A DNA stretch of 64,000 bases, taken from NCBI RefSeq assembly GCF_020905295.1, contig NZ_JAJJMM010000001.1:3720001-3784000 (forward strand). Direction: 5' to 3'. The stretch comes from Flavobacterium piscisymbiosum. GTDB taxonomy: Bacteria; Bacteroidota; Bacteroidia; Flavobacteriales; Flavobacteriaceae. The notes beneath the pieces were generated by a model. That model ran no database searches, was not told the DNA's origin, and worked only from the letters and a program-made list of their open reading frames with translations. Every line of letters begins with the position of its first letter. Positions within the stretch are counted from its first letter, which is position 1. Shown here piece after piece: positions 33,160-42,467 of this stretch. The position numbers were made by a program, and so were the translations under genes.

Positions 33160-35088
33160 ATGAAAAAAATGTTTATTCACCGATCTTTAAGTTTGCTGAT
33201 CCCTGCAATGTTTCTTGCTCAGGTCAGCGTTAAAGCACAAAACGAAGGACTTTCTCTGAAGTCAAAAGACAATCTAAATAAAATTGAATTGTCTTTGGCA
33301 GAGGGAGGAAAGTTGTTTTATAATGTTACCCGCAAGGATAAAACCATAATTTTAGATTCTCCGCTTGGTTTGACTTTTGAAAACAATGATTTTACATCAG
33401 GTTTATCGGTTGTAAAAGTTTCAGCTATTGAAGAAAAACGTGAAAAGTATGAGCTTAAAGTGGCTAATAATAAAGTTGCAGATCACGTCTTTAAAAGTAA
33501 AAGCGTAACCTTCAAAAACAAACAAGGCGCTTTAATGACAATAGATTTAATTGCGGGCGCAGAAGGCGTTGCTTTTAGATATAAATTCACTGACAAAGAG
33601 CCACAAAAGAGAGTGGTTACCAATGAAATTACAGGATTTCATATCGAACAAAATGCAAAAGGCTGGCTTCAACCGTATAATAAAGCAGGAGATTATACGC
33701 CGGGTTATGAAGATTTTTATGTAAATGTAAAGTCAGGTGATCCAATAACTGGTGCGCGAAATGAATCTATAGGTTGGTGTATGCCGGCGCTTTTTAATGT
33801 AAATAATACTAAAAACTGGGTGCTGATTGCAGAATCAGGAGCAGACGGCACATTTCCGGGATGTCATTTATTACCGGATTCTACGAATGGAATTTACAGC
33901 ATAGGATTTGCTAAAAAAGACGAAAAATTTACCCTGCCTTTACCGGATAAAGAAGCTTATCCAGAATCAAATTTACCATGGACAATGCCTTGGAGAGTGA
34001 TCATGATTGGTGATAAAGCAGGAGATATATTACTGTCGACGATGATTACCGATTTGGCTCCGGCCTCTAAAATTGAAGATACTTCATGGATTGTACCGGG
34101 AAAAGCGGCTTGGTCTTGGTGGTCACATCCTGAAGATTTCACGCCTGAAATGTATAATAAGTTTACGGATGTTTCGGCTTCGTTTGGATTCAGATATACG
34201 CTTTTTGATGCCGGATGGGAAAAGGCGAATAAAGAAGGAAAAATTATTGATTATGCTTTGTCTAAAGGAGTTCAGCCATTAGTTTGGGGATATTCAGCAG
34301 AATATTTTGATTCACAAAAAAGAAAAAACAGGTTTAAGGAACTGGAAAGTATGGGCGTAAAAGGTGTTAAAATAGATTTTTGGTGCTCAGACAGGCAAGA
34401 GGTTATGGCAGCGCTGCAAGGCGTTTTTGAAGATGCGGCTAAAGAACATTTGTTAGTGAATTTACACGGCACAACAATACCAAGAGGATGGCACAGAACA
34501 TGGCCTAATTTTGTAACGGCAGAAGCTATTTTAGGAACAGAAAGTTATTTTTATGAGCCAAGATTTCCTGAAAAAGCAGCAGAACAAAATACGGTATTAC
34601 CGTTTACAAGAAACGTAGCAGGACCTGCTGATTATACGCCATTTGCGTTAACTTTTAGAAAATATAAGCGCTTAAATACTGCAACACACGAGCTTGCTAT
34701 GGCGATGATTTATACGTCAGGTATTATTCATTTTGCCGATTCTGAGGAGGTTTTTAATTCACTTCCTGATGCGCTTAAGAATTTATTGAAAGAGATGCCT
34801 GCAACCTGGGATAAAACAGAATATATAATTGCAGATCCGGGGAAAACGATTGTTTTATCCCGTCAGAAAGACAATCTTTCTTATATTGTTGGGATAAATG
34901 GTACAAATGCAGCAGAGCCAATTTCTATAGATCTTAAAAAATACGGTAAAGGTTTTTCAAAATTCAGAGTTATCTCCGAAGGAAAAGATCCTTTAATGGA
35001 ATTTAAAGTCGAAACGTATCCTTTAACTTCAAACTGGAAATATAATTTAGCTCCTAAAGGCGGATTTATTATTCAATTTATAAAGTAA
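33160..35088 (+). CDS. Secreted GH97 glycoside hydrolase, retaining alpha-galactosidase type
   Basis: This 642-residue protein has a signal peptide (about 1-26, ending VKAQN). It shows the GH97 layout: an N-terminal beta-supersandwich (about 28-280), a TIM barrel (about 285-560; WSWWSHPEDFTPEMYNKFTD, FRYTLFDAGWE) and a C-terminal beta domain. GH97 splits into inverting SusB-type alpha-glucosidases and retaining alpha-galactosidases. D406 in GVKGVKIDFWCSDRQ sits where the retaining enzymes have their Asp nucleophile, so the galactosidase type is favoured. It lies 171 bp after galM, consistent with galactose release. It is the third distinct alpha-galactosidase-type enzyme in the locus. Family is firm, specificity is inferred. 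Confidence 0.9.
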   Translation: MKKMFIHRSLSLLIPAMFLAQVSVKAQNEGLSLKSKDNLNKIELSLAEGGKLFYNVTRKDKTIILDSPLGLTFENNDFTSGLSVVKVSAIEEKREKYELKVANNKVADHVFKSKSVTFKNKQGALMTIDLIAGAEGVAFRYKFTDKEPQKRVVTNEITGFHIEQNAKGWLQPYNKAGDYTPGYEDFYVNVKSGDPITGARNESIGWCMPALFNVNNTKNWVLIAESGADGTFPGCHLLPDSTNGIYSIGFAKKDEKFTLPLPDKEAYPESNLPWTMPWRVIMIGDKAGDILLSTMITDLAPASKIEDTSWIVPGKAAWSWWSHPEDFTPEMYNKFTDVSASFGFRYTLFDAGWEKANKEGKIIDYALSKGVQPLVWGYSAEYFDSQKRKNRFKELESMGVKGVKIDFWCSDRQEVMAALQGVFEDAAKEHLLVNLHGTTIPRGWHRTWPNFVTAEAILGTESYFYEPRFPEKAAEQNTVLPFTRNVAGPADYTPFALTFRKYKRLNTATHELAMAMIYTSGIIHFADSEEVFNSLPDALKNLLKEMPATWDKTEYIIADPGKTIVLSRQKDNLSYIVGINGTNAAEPISIDLKKYGKGFSKFRVISEGKDPLMEFKVETYPLTSNWKYNLAPKGGFIIQFIK

Positions 35089-35102
35089 GTAAGTTTTTTT
35101 TT

Positions 35103-35241
35103 AACCGCAAAGCACGCAATTTTTTTGCTATGCAGGATTTTATAAAACGCAAAGTTCGCAAAGCTATTTCAACATATAGCTTTGCGAACTTTGCTCTTTT
35201 ATAAAACCCTCTAAAAAGAAAACCTTTGCGCACTTTGCGGT
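35103..35241. repeat. Nested palindromic repeat between convergent genes
   Basis: Outer arms ACCGCAAAG.../CTTTGCGGT flank an inner hairpin with perfect 19-bp arms (35149-35167 and 35176-35194, GCAAAGTTCGCAAAGCTAT). It lies between the GH97 gene and the convergent ABC permease gene and could terminate both. Confidence 0.7.
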
Positions 35242-35257
35242 AAAAAAACTTGTGCAG

Positions 35258-36604
35258 TTAAATAACCTTGCGGTTAAAATTTCGCCATCCAAAACCAATC
35301 AATAATAAATTAAAAAAAAGTAAAGGCAAAAAGGCTTTTGCAAAACTAATTTCTGATGGATCGTTAAACGTTTCTATTTTAAATTTAGACCAGTTTTCTT
35401 TACTGACATCGGCATTATCAAAGATTTTTGGATAGAAATACAAACGCATTTTTTCGTGAAACTGCTTTGTCTCTTTCAAAAACAAAAGCTGATTTCCTAA
35501 GTCAGATTGGGCAATTTCGTTGAGTTGAAGCTGCGTATGCAAAGTAGGAATGAATTGCGCGATAATCTGACTCGCTTTATTACGTTGCTGTAATTTGTGC
35601 TCTAATTCCTGAGATTGTTTCGCCGAATCATCATCGCCTGCTTGTTGCATGGCATAATACCAAAGCCAGCTGAATTCTTTATCCGGCAAAGGATAAGTTT
35701 TAAATTGCGGATAATGATTGTAAAATTTATCCATTGTTATTTTTTTATCCATATCCCATTTTTCATGATAGGCATTTCGTTGTTTTACTGTTAGTTCCAG
35801 AGCTTCGGGAATTGGGAATTTATTGACAATATAAGTATTGATGATTGCCGGTAAAATAATAATCAAAAACAACCAAATCGTTAATAAAATAACCGCATTA
35901 AAGTTGGAATTCTTCTGTAAGGAAACAATGAAAAAGCTGATAGCAAACCAAAAAAGAATGTACAGAATTCCGAGCCCGTAAAATGTAAAAAGTGACTGGT
36001 TTAACGGGATTTTCAAAAACAGAATGGCTATAAAAAGTACGATCGTTAAAAGTGCAATCAGACTTAAAATTCGGATATAAAACAACTTCAGAATATACAA
36101 AAAAGTGTTTTGACTTTGAGTAGCCACAATTTTCCAGGTGCCGCTTTCTTTTTCTTCTGAAACCAGATTATAAGAAAACGCAATGATTAAAAGCGGAAAA
36201 AGATAAATCAAAACAAAGCTAAAATCGATATTTCCGGACAAAAGATTATTAGGATTGTTAAGTTCCGAATCGTATTTCTGACCTTCTAAACCGCGAATTG
36301 TAACACTTTGTATGGACGGGTTTACATCTCGCTGACCAATTGCCAGACTATTAACGGGCAAAGTTGCATTAACCAGCGAAAATTTAATATAATAGAGCAG
36401 AAGCCCCATTTCATCTTTATGAAAAGCAGCATTTCGGGCAATATGTTCTTTTTGATAAAGTGCCGCTTCTTTGATGTTATTTTGTTGCTTTTGCTGAAAT
36501 TGTTGTCCAATCAAAAGGCTTATAAAACAAATTACTAAAAGGAAAATCAGTCCAATTTTGGTTCCTTTAGATCGTATGAAATTTTTAAAAAGTAATGCTA
36601 ACAT
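35258..36604 (-). CDS. ABC-2 type permease, DUF3526-like
   Basis: From the ATG at 36604 this is a 448-residue membrane protein. The first membrane helix is at the N-terminus (IGLIFLLVICFISLLIGQQF), then comes a long extracytoplasmic segment, four or five clustered helices (about 130-270), another large soluble loop and a final C-terminal helix. This pattern fits DUF3526/ABC-2 permeases of the NosY-like group. The alternative ATG at 36634 lies inside the upstream permease gene, so the later start with a 1-bp gap is preferred. The motif SEEKESGTWKIVATQS after the second helix is the usual coupling region. It pairs with the adjacent permease and the ATPase at 40388 to form one ABC transporter. 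Confidence 0.85.
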   Translation of the reverse strand: MLALLFKNFIRSKGTKIGLIFLLVICFISLLIGQQFQQKQQNNIKEAALYQKEHIARNAAFHKDEMGLLLYYIKFSLVNATLPVNSLAIGQRDVNPSIQSVTIRGLEGQKYDSELNNPNNLLSGNIDFSFVLIYLFPLLIIAFSYNLVSEEKESGTWKIVATQSQNTFLYILKLFYIRILSLIALLTIVLFIAILFLKIPLNQSLFTFYGLGILYILFWFAISFFIVSLQKNSNFNAVILLTIWLFLIIILPAIINTYIVNKFPIPEALELTVKQRNAYHEKWDMDKKITMDKFYNHYPQFKTYPLPDKEFSWLWYYAMQQAGDDDSAKQSQELEHKLQQRNKASQIIAQFIPTLHTQLQLNEIAQSDLGNQLLFLKETKQFHEKMRLYFYPKIFDNADVSKENWSKFKIETFNDPSEISFAKAFLPLLFFNLLLIGFGWRNFNRKVI

Positions 36605-36605
36605 A

Positions 36606-38057
36606 TTAAATGGCTTTAAGGTTTTTAGCTGCAATTCGAATCAAAACAAAAAGCATTATTATCCAGAGAATTATAGAGATAACAGAAACAATTTCGGATT
36701 TTAAAACCTCCAGAATTCCTTTGGGCTCATAATGAAATTCGGCTAGATCAGCCCAATGTTCTTTATTGATTGTTAAAGGTTTGTCATTAGGACCAGGCTT
36801 TTTATTACTGATATATTTTACCTGTAAACCATTCATTTTTTGCGCCATGTTGTAGCGATACTCTTCGGCTTGTTTTTGAAAATCGATATACGAATCGTAA
36901 TCGGTATTCGATAATCCCATCGATACGTTTTTTATTGCGATATAGGGATTTAAGAAAGAAACGGTTTTAGAAAAACTATTCTGCTTTTTATACACTTCAA
37001 GTAATTTTTCTAAATGCTGATTGTATATTCTCGAGCTTATTTTTTCGCCTTCGGTCATAATAAATCCGGAATAATTAAAAGGCAGTTTTTGTACCGAATC
37101 GACTTTGTAAACACTTAAAAGGGAATCTTTAATGGCTTTATAATGCAAATCATTCGGATTATGGCTGTCTCCTTGTTTTAGAATATCTTTTTCGATATCA
37201 CTCTGAAACTGGATTTTAGACGGTGCTTCAAAAATATATGCTCCAATTGCCTGAGTGGTTCTTGGTAAAATAATCGTAAAAACCAGCCAAATCCCGATTA
37301 ATGAAATCAATGCTTTTTTTGATGTTTTGCTTGATGCAGAAACTAAAACGGCAATGATGCAAAAGAAGATCAGATAAACAAAATGAAACCCAATAAACAA
37401 CAGCATTTTGATGGTTTCATCAGCAGAAATGCTAAAATTCTGAAGCAGTAACCAGATAAAAACCAATACAATAATCGTGGGAACAAAAAGAATCATGATC
37501 ACGCCGGCAATTCCGAGTATTTTACCTCTTAATAATTGTTTCCAGCTAATTCCCTGACTTAAAAGCAATTTTAAAGTTCCGTCTTCTCTTTCGGCTGCGA
37601 CCGCATTAAAACCTAAGAAAAAGATCAATAGCGGCAATAAAATTTGTAAAACCATGGCAATACTTATTTCTCCAAATCGAAGCATACTGTTCGAAAATCC
37701 TGCTTCAGAGAAATTGGCGGTATTTTGTTTGTGCGCTTCGAGAAAAATGGCATTCCCGAAAAACGGTTCCATTCCAAATTCAAAAACACTTAGAGGCGTA
37801 CTTTTTCTGAAGGCAAAATTCCCGTAATGCGCCATTCGATGTGGGTTTTTGTCCGGATTTTTTAACCAGTCTTCTCTGGATTCGTGTTGGTATTTTTCGC
37901 TGGTTTCGTTTTGATTGCTATAATTTTCCCAACCTGAAAACGCAGCATAAAGTAAAATGATCCCAATAAAAAGGGTGATAATAAAAACTGCCGAATTCTT
38001 AAAAACGGAGTTCTTTAAATGTTTGGCGATTAAAATTTCTGTGTGTAGTGATTTCAT
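36606..38057 (-). CDS. ABC-2 type permease
   Basis: This 483-residue membrane protein has one N-terminal helix (NSAVFIITLFIGIILLYAAF), a periplasmic domain, a group of five helices (about 145-300) and a C-terminal helix. The coupling motif AEREDGTLKLLLSQGISWKQ follows the second helix, as in ABC-2 permeases. It is a close structural partner of the next gene; together they would form the heterodimeric membrane part of an ABC transporter. The gene starts 5 bp after the stop of the TonB receptor, so receptor and permeases are in one operon. Export or assembly of a metal-related substrate is inferred from context, not seen. Confidence 0.85.
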   Translation of the reverse strand: MKSLHTEILIAKHLKNSVFKNSAVFIITLFIGIILLYAAFSGWENYSNQNETSEKYQHESREDWLKNPDKNPHRMAHYGNFAFRKSTPLSVFEFGMEPFFGNAIFLEAHKQNTANFSEAGFSNSMLRFGEISIAMVLQILLPLLIFFLGFNAVAAEREDGTLKLLLSQGISWKQLLRGKILGIAGVIMILFVPTIIVLVFIWLLLQNFSISADETIKMLLFIGFHFVYLIFFCIIAVLVSASSKTSKKALISLIGIWLVFTIILPRTTQAIGAYIFEAPSKIQFQSDIEKDILKQGDSHNPNDLHYKAIKDSLLSVYKVDSVQKLPFNYSGFIMTEGEKISSRIYNQHLEKLLEVYKKQNSFSKTVSFLNPYIAIKNVSMGLSNTDYDSYIDFQKQAEEYRYNMAQKMNGLQVKYISNKKPGPNDKPLTINKEHWADLAEFHYEPKGILEVLKSEIVSVISIILWIIMLFVLIRIAAKNLKAI

Positions 38058-38062
38058 ACCAA

Positions 38063-40357
38063 TTAAAATTTATAAGTTACAGTCAGGCTAAAATTTCTGG
38101 GAGCACCGGGAAATAATCTCAGGTAATTCTGAGCACCTAACCAATAGGTTTTATTGAATACGTTACCCGCATTAAGCGCAATTTGCATATTGCTTTTGTT
38201 GGGTTTGTAATATACAGCGGCATCAAAAACGGTAAAATCAGGAAGTGTAAAAGCTCTTGTAAACCAGGGCACTTTGCTGCTCTGGTATTGCATGCCAAAA
38301 CCAACTCCTAAATCCTTCAAACCCGAATCGGAATTGAAATTATAACGTGTCCATAAATTGGCGCTGTTTTTTGGTGTATTTTGCTTTCTGGCACCAATTA
38401 GCGAAGCATCACGATCGTTTGTAATTTTGGCATCGATATAACTGTACGAAGCATTTATTTGCCAGTCGGCCGTGATATATCCTGCCAGGTCACACTCGAA
38501 ACCACGGCTTCTTTCAGCACCTCTGGTGACCAGTAAATCGGGATTGGCTAGATCATTGGCATTCATCAAAATATTACGCTGATTGATCTCGTAAACAGCG
38601 GCATTAAAACTCATCGAATTATTGAAGAAAGTCGCTTTTAAACCCACTTCTTTCAAACTACTTTCTAGCGGATCAAACAAACTTCCGGCAGGTAAAGACC
38701 CCGTTTGTGGCATCAAAGTCACGGTATTCGATTGTGGCTGATAACCTTCTAGATAAGTTGTGTAGACATTAATTTCATTATTAATGGCATAAGTGACACC
38801 CACGCGAGGCAATAAAGCCGACTTTTTAACCGTCAACTCATTGTTTGATTCGTAATTGGTAATGTCTTCAAACCATTCGTTTCTCAAACCCAGTAAAAAA
38901 GTAAATTGCTCCCACTGAATCTGATCCTGAATATAAATGGCATTTGTAGTTGTCAATGCTGATGGCAGCGCTGTTCTAACATTTAAGGTATAATCATCTG
39001 CGCTTGTAATGGTATACGTTGGATTATTCAGATTGAAATAATTGACATTGGGTTTTGGTAAAATCACACCGTCAATCGTCGTCGTTTGATAATTGGCAGC
39101 GTTTGCCGGAACAAAAGTACTCGCTACAGTTCCGTCTTTTAGTACATAACCTCTTGCTGCATTTTGTCCGCCGCCTTTGGTTTTATTCCAGGAGCTTAAA
39201 TCGTATCCAGCCAATAGTTTATGTTTGATTTTTCCGGTTTTTAGATCGAAATTAAAATACGCACTCAAATTATCGATATCCCAATATTGCTGGCGTTGTA
39301 CAAATTGCATCATGGCCAGACTGGTTACAGGCTGATTGTTCATATCAACCGCAAAACCGTTTGTCGTTCTGTGTTCCTGAAGATCTTCTGTCCAGGATTG
39401 CTTCATGTATTGGGCATTAAAACCTATTTTAGAACTGAATTTATGGGTCAAACTCGTCGTAAAAATCATTTCTTTCGACTTGAAAAAATCGCTGGGAGCG
39501 CCCAGATTCAAACTAATTGGTGTTTTATTTAAATTCGTAACTCCTGCAACCGCACCAAAAATAGGCTGACCACGATCGAGAATTCCGGTCATGTCACTCA
39601 ATATCAATTCAGTATTAATCGCCGTTTTTTCATTTGGGATATAACTGAAAGACGGAGAAATCAAAAACGACTTATTATTCACCAAATCACGAAATGATTT
39701 GGCTTCCTGATACGCTCCGTTTACACGGTATAAAAGAGTTTTAGATTCGTTAAGAGGTCCTGTAAAATCTAAGCTTCCGCGGAAAGTACTAAAACTTACT
39801 ACACTCAGACTCACTTCTTTTCGATCAATAGATAAAGGTTTTTTAGTCACCAAATTGATGCTTCCGCCCGGATCTACAGAAGAAAATGTGGCACTCGATG
39901 GGCCTTTAATCACTTCAACACGTTCGATATTAGTAGTTAAAGGCTGTAAAAAGTAATATTGACGCGTTCGCATTCCGTTGATGATCTGTCCTTCTTCATT
40001 TTGACTGATACCGCGAATCGTGTACTGATTGTAATAACTCGCCGGAATCACGCCGCTAGCCATCTTCACGGCATCGGCAAGATAAAAAGCTCCTTTATCA
40101 GCAATTAATTCTTTGGTTATGGTCGATATAGATTGCGGAATATCCTTGTTTAATGCGGCAGTTTTGGTAGCAGCAAACGAGTAATCACTATTGTACTTTT
40201 TTGATGAACGACCAACAATTTCAACTGTTTGCAATTCATTTCTGGCTACTTTTACGGAGTCTTGCGCAATGCTGTCTTTGGTTTTTTTGTTAATGATTTG
40301 AGATTGTACGCATTGAGTACCAATGATTAAAAATATAAAAGGATATATATGTTTCAT
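38063..40357 (-). CDS. TonB-dependent siderophore-type outer-membrane receptor
   Basis: This 764-residue protein has a signal peptide (MKHIYPFIFLIIGTQCVQS). It has a TonB-box-like segment (ELQTVEIVG), a plug domain (about 60-190; DIPQSISTITKELIADKGAF, YNQYTIRGISQNEEGQI, RVEVIKGPSSATFSSVDPGG) and a beta-barrel ending in NFSLTVTYKF. The plug resembles ferric-siderophore receptors of the FhuA/FpvA kind, without the CarboxypepD domain of SusC proteins. It lies 30 bp after an ABC ATPase and 5 bp before two ABC-2 permeases. Being wedged inside an export-type ABC operon is unusual; it suggests uptake of a metal complex linked to a transporter. The ligand is unknown. Confidence 0.9.
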   Translation of the reverse strand: MKHIYPFIFLIIGTQCVQSQIINKKTKDSIAQDSVKVARNELQTVEIVGRSSKKYNSDYSFAATKTAALNKDIPQSISTITKELIADKGAFYLADAVKMASGVIPASYYNQYTIRGISQNEEGQIINGMRTRQYYFLQPLTTNIERVEVIKGPSSATFSSVDPGGSINLVTKKPLSIDRKEVSLSVVSFSTFRGSLDFTGPLNESKTLLYRVNGAYQEAKSFRDLVNNKSFLISPSFSYIPNEKTAINTELILSDMTGILDRGQPIFGAVAGVTNLNKTPISLNLGAPSDFFKSKEMIFTTSLTHKFSSKIGFNAQYMKQSWTEDLQEHRTTNGFAVDMNNQPVTSLAMMQFVQRQQYWDIDNLSAYFNFDLKTGKIKHKLLAGYDLSSWNKTKGGGQNAARGYVLKDGTVASTFVPANAANYQTTTIDGVILPKPNVNYFNLNNPTYTITSADDYTLNVRTALPSALTTTNAIYIQDQIQWEQFTFLLGLRNEWFEDITNYESNNELTVKKSALLPRVGVTYAINNEINVYTTYLEGYQPQSNTVTLMPQTGSLPAGSLFDPLESSLKEVGLKATFFNNSMSFNAAVYEINQRNILMNANDLANPDLLVTRGAERSRGFECDLAGYITADWQINASYSYIDAKITNDRDASLIGARKQNTPKNSANLWTRYNFNSDSGLKDLGVGFGMQYQSSKVPWFTRAFTLPDFTVFDAAVYYKPNKSNMQIALNAGNVFNKTYWLGAQNYLRLFPGAPRNFSLTVTYKF

Positions 40358-40387
40358 TTTATGTTAATGGAAATTATACTTCCTTTT

Positions 40388-41083
40388 TTATACCGTTTGT
40401 AAATACAAATCTTCCAGTTCATTTGCCGATATTTTATCGGCTTCAATAACTGTTACCAGATTGCCTTGTTTCATGATCCCAATATGTGAAGCAACTTCCC
40501 TGGCTCTGAAAATATCGTGTGTAGCCATTAAAATTGCCGTTCCGTCTGCAGAAAGTTCTTTCAGGATTTGCGAAAATTCGTTTGAAGCCTTTGGATCTAA
40601 TCCACTCGTAGGTTCATCCAGCAACAATACTTTTGCTTTTTTAGCAATGGCAATGGCAATACCTACTTTTTGACGCATTCCTTTAGAATATCCGCCAAGG
40701 TTTTGTTCGTGAGCTGTCACTTGTAAACCTGCTTTAGTCAGGAAATAAGTTAGTTCGCCTGTAGAATATTTAAATCCGGCAAGAGACGAGAAGAATTTCA
40801 GGTTTTCTAAACCGGTAAGATTAGGATACAGCATTACGGTTTCAGGAATATAAGCAACATATTTTTTGGTTTCCTGAGCATTGTCTATAACCGAGATATT
40901 GTTGATTTTCAATTCTCCTTCTGTTGGCTCAATAAAACCAAGAAAGAGATTAATTGTAGTTGTTTTTCCGGCGCCATTCTGACCTAAAAGCGCAAAGATT
41001 TCGCCTTCTTTAATGGTTAAATTCAATTTATTCAAAGCAGTATGATGGCCATATTTCTTGGTCAGGTTTTCAGCTATAAGCAT
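40388..41083 (-). CDS. ABC transporter ATP-binding protein (NosF-like)
   Basis: This 231-residue ATPase has Walker A GQNGAGKTTT, signature LGGYSKGMRQK, Walker B KVLLLDEPTSGLDP and the switch His in MATHD. Short length and an ABC-2-type partner fit the NosF/CcmA-like export group. It is the first gene of the operon with the TonB receptor and the two permeases, and would power them. A 450-bp spacer with small repeats separates it from the upstream Cys/His-rich protein on the same strand. Confidence 0.93.
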   Translation of the reverse strand: MLIAENLTKKYGHHTALNKLNLTIKEGEIFALLGQNGAGKTTTINLFLGFIEPTEGELKINNISVIDNAQETKKYVAYIPETVMLYPNLTGLENLKFFSSLAGFKYSTGELTYFLTKAGLQVTAHEQNLGGYSKGMRQKVGIAIAIAKKAKVLLLDEPTSGLDPKASNEFSQILKELSADGTAILMATHDIFRAREVASHIGIMKQGNLVTVIEADKISANELEDLYLQTV

Positions 41084-41533
41084 AGTTTTTATGTATTTGG
41101 AGTGATTTAATTTAGTTTTTTAGTCGCTGTTTTCAGTCTCAGTCTCAGTTATTGACAGTCGCAGTCACAGTTTAAATTGCGAGGATAGGGATAGTTTACT
41201 ACGGTTTTGTAGAAAGAAATTAATAGTCTTTGAAAATAAGAATCAGCAGTCCAGTCTCCACAAAGTGCAAAAACATAGCCAACGGTTTCAACCGTTGGTG
41301 CGCATTTATTGTCACCTTATATTATGACCTTATATTATCACACTTCAATATGACATTTTTCAATATGAGATTTCATTGTCAATAACTTATCTCAAGATTG
41401 AAATCTTAAGCTATTATTAAAATAATAAAAAGAGAATATTGCATTCTTTCTCGCTTTTAAATGCTTAATTCTAAAGCTAAAATGTGTGTTGATCCTTAAG
41501 AAATATTCTTAATTTTTCGAATAATGTAGTAAA
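41084..41533. other. Intergenic region upstream of the ABC/TonB operon
   Basis: No gene is seen. It contains a CAGTCTCAGTCTCAG-type simple repeat near 41137-41175, a CCAACGGTT/AACCGTTGG hairpin at 41279-41298, and direct repeats CCTTATATTATGA and TTCAATATGA near 41313-41370. The operon promoter is presumably here but no clear element stands out. Confidence 0.6.
41279..41298. repeat. Perfect hairpin CCAACGGTT/AACCGTTGG
   Basis: Perfect 9-bp arms separated by TC, 196 bp before the ATPase start. No T-run follows, so it may be an operator or a dispersed repeat rather than a terminator. Confidence 0.5.
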
Positions 41534-41884
41534 CTAAATTAGGGCAGGAGGTGCTCTAAGGGCAAAAAGACTGCCTTTAAAGAAAGTTGAAGAGATTTTT
41601 GTATAAAAGAATACATAAGTAGTTTCAGTATTTATCTTGTGAAAAGACAAAGATTGAAATGTGTTTGGAATAAAGGTACTAAAAGCAAAGTGGCAAACGT
41701 GGCAATTACTATCAACAGTATGGCTGTGTGTAATCTGTTTTTGCCCTTCAACATATTGATGATCACAAGGTTTCTCTGTTAGTTGCTTGTAAATATGTTC
41801 ATAAGAATGCACAGTCTGAAACAGCATTGCGAACAATACAGTCAAAGACATAAAAAGATTAATTATGATAATTTTCTTTTTCAT
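41534..41884 (-). CDS. Small exported Cys/His-rich protein of unknown function
   Basis: This is a 116-residue protein with an N-terminal hydrophobic signal or anchor (IIIINLFMSLTVLFAMLF). The mid-region is rich in potential metal ligands: CDHQY, THSHTVDSNCHVCHF, with a CxxC pair framed by histidines. The C-terminus (SSTFFKGSLFALRAPPALI) ends with a pattern common to small Bacteroidota proteins encoded beside TonB receptors. It lies upstream of and on the same strand as the ABC/TonB operon. A role in metal binding at the envelope, perhaps copper, zinc or iron, is inferred. The family is not named with certainty. Confidence 0.7.
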   Translation of the reverse strand: MKKKIIIINLFMSLTVLFAMLFQTVHSYEHIYKQLTEKPCDHQYVEGQKQITHSHTVDSNCHVCHFAFSTFIPNTFQSLSFHKINTETTYVFFYTKISSTFFKGSLFALRAPPALI

Positions 41885-42032
41885 TCTTGTTTTGGAAATC
41901 CTTTGTTTATGGCGAGTACATGAGTTTTTAACTAACGCAACTCGGTTGCAAAGATAGATATCTTAATTAAAAAAGTACCGGAATTGAATATTAATTTTAA
42001 AAATAGAAACTGAACATAGTAAATGCTACTTC

Positions 42033-42467
42033 TTAAAAATTGCTGTACAACAATTGAAGTGTATGAAAATCAGAAGAACCGTCGAAATATTTATCTAATA
42101 CTTCCTCAAATATGGGTTCGGAATTCTGAACGCTGGCAAACAAAGTCATACACGATTGTAATTTTTCGTTATCAGGATTTCCAAAAATATCTTCAGCCGT
42201 TTTTTCACCTGTTTTGATTAATTCGGCAGTAATTTCGATAAGGTGTTTTCCCAGAATTGGATGTTCGAGAAAAGCGATTGCTTCATCAGCATTTTTAATT
42301 TCGTAGAATTTCGAAGTATCACAAGATCCAAGTCCTTTTATCTGCGGAAAAATAAACCACATCCACGGAGATTCTTTCTTTCCTTTTTTTATTTCTGAAA
42401 GTGCAGACAGGTATAATTTATTTTGCGCGTCAAGAAAACGAACCAATTCTTTATTATTGTAAGCCAT
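42033..42467 (-). CDS. DUF1810 family protein
   Basis: This 144-residue cytoplasmic protein matches the DUF1810 pattern: LVRFLDAQNKLYLSALSEIK at the N-terminus, the core SPWMWFIFPQIKGLG, then DEAIAFLEHPILGKHLIEIT and SCMTLFASVQN. Length is typical. Biochemical function is not established to my knowledge. It stands alone, with repeat-filled spacers on either side, and gives no operon clue. Confidence 0.88.
   Translation of the reverse strand: MAYNNKELVRFLDAQNKLYLSALSEIKKGKKESPWMWFIFPQIKGLGSCDTSKFYEIKNADEAIAFLEHPILGKHLIEITAELIKTGEKTAEDIFGNPDNEKLQSCMTLFASVQNSEPIFEEVLDKYFDGSSDFHTLQLLYSNF

Noticed and set aside
41137..41175. CAGTCTCAGTCTCAG simple repeat as a phase-variable tract
   Set aside because: Short, imperfect and far from any start codon or promoter element; no gene frame depends on it.
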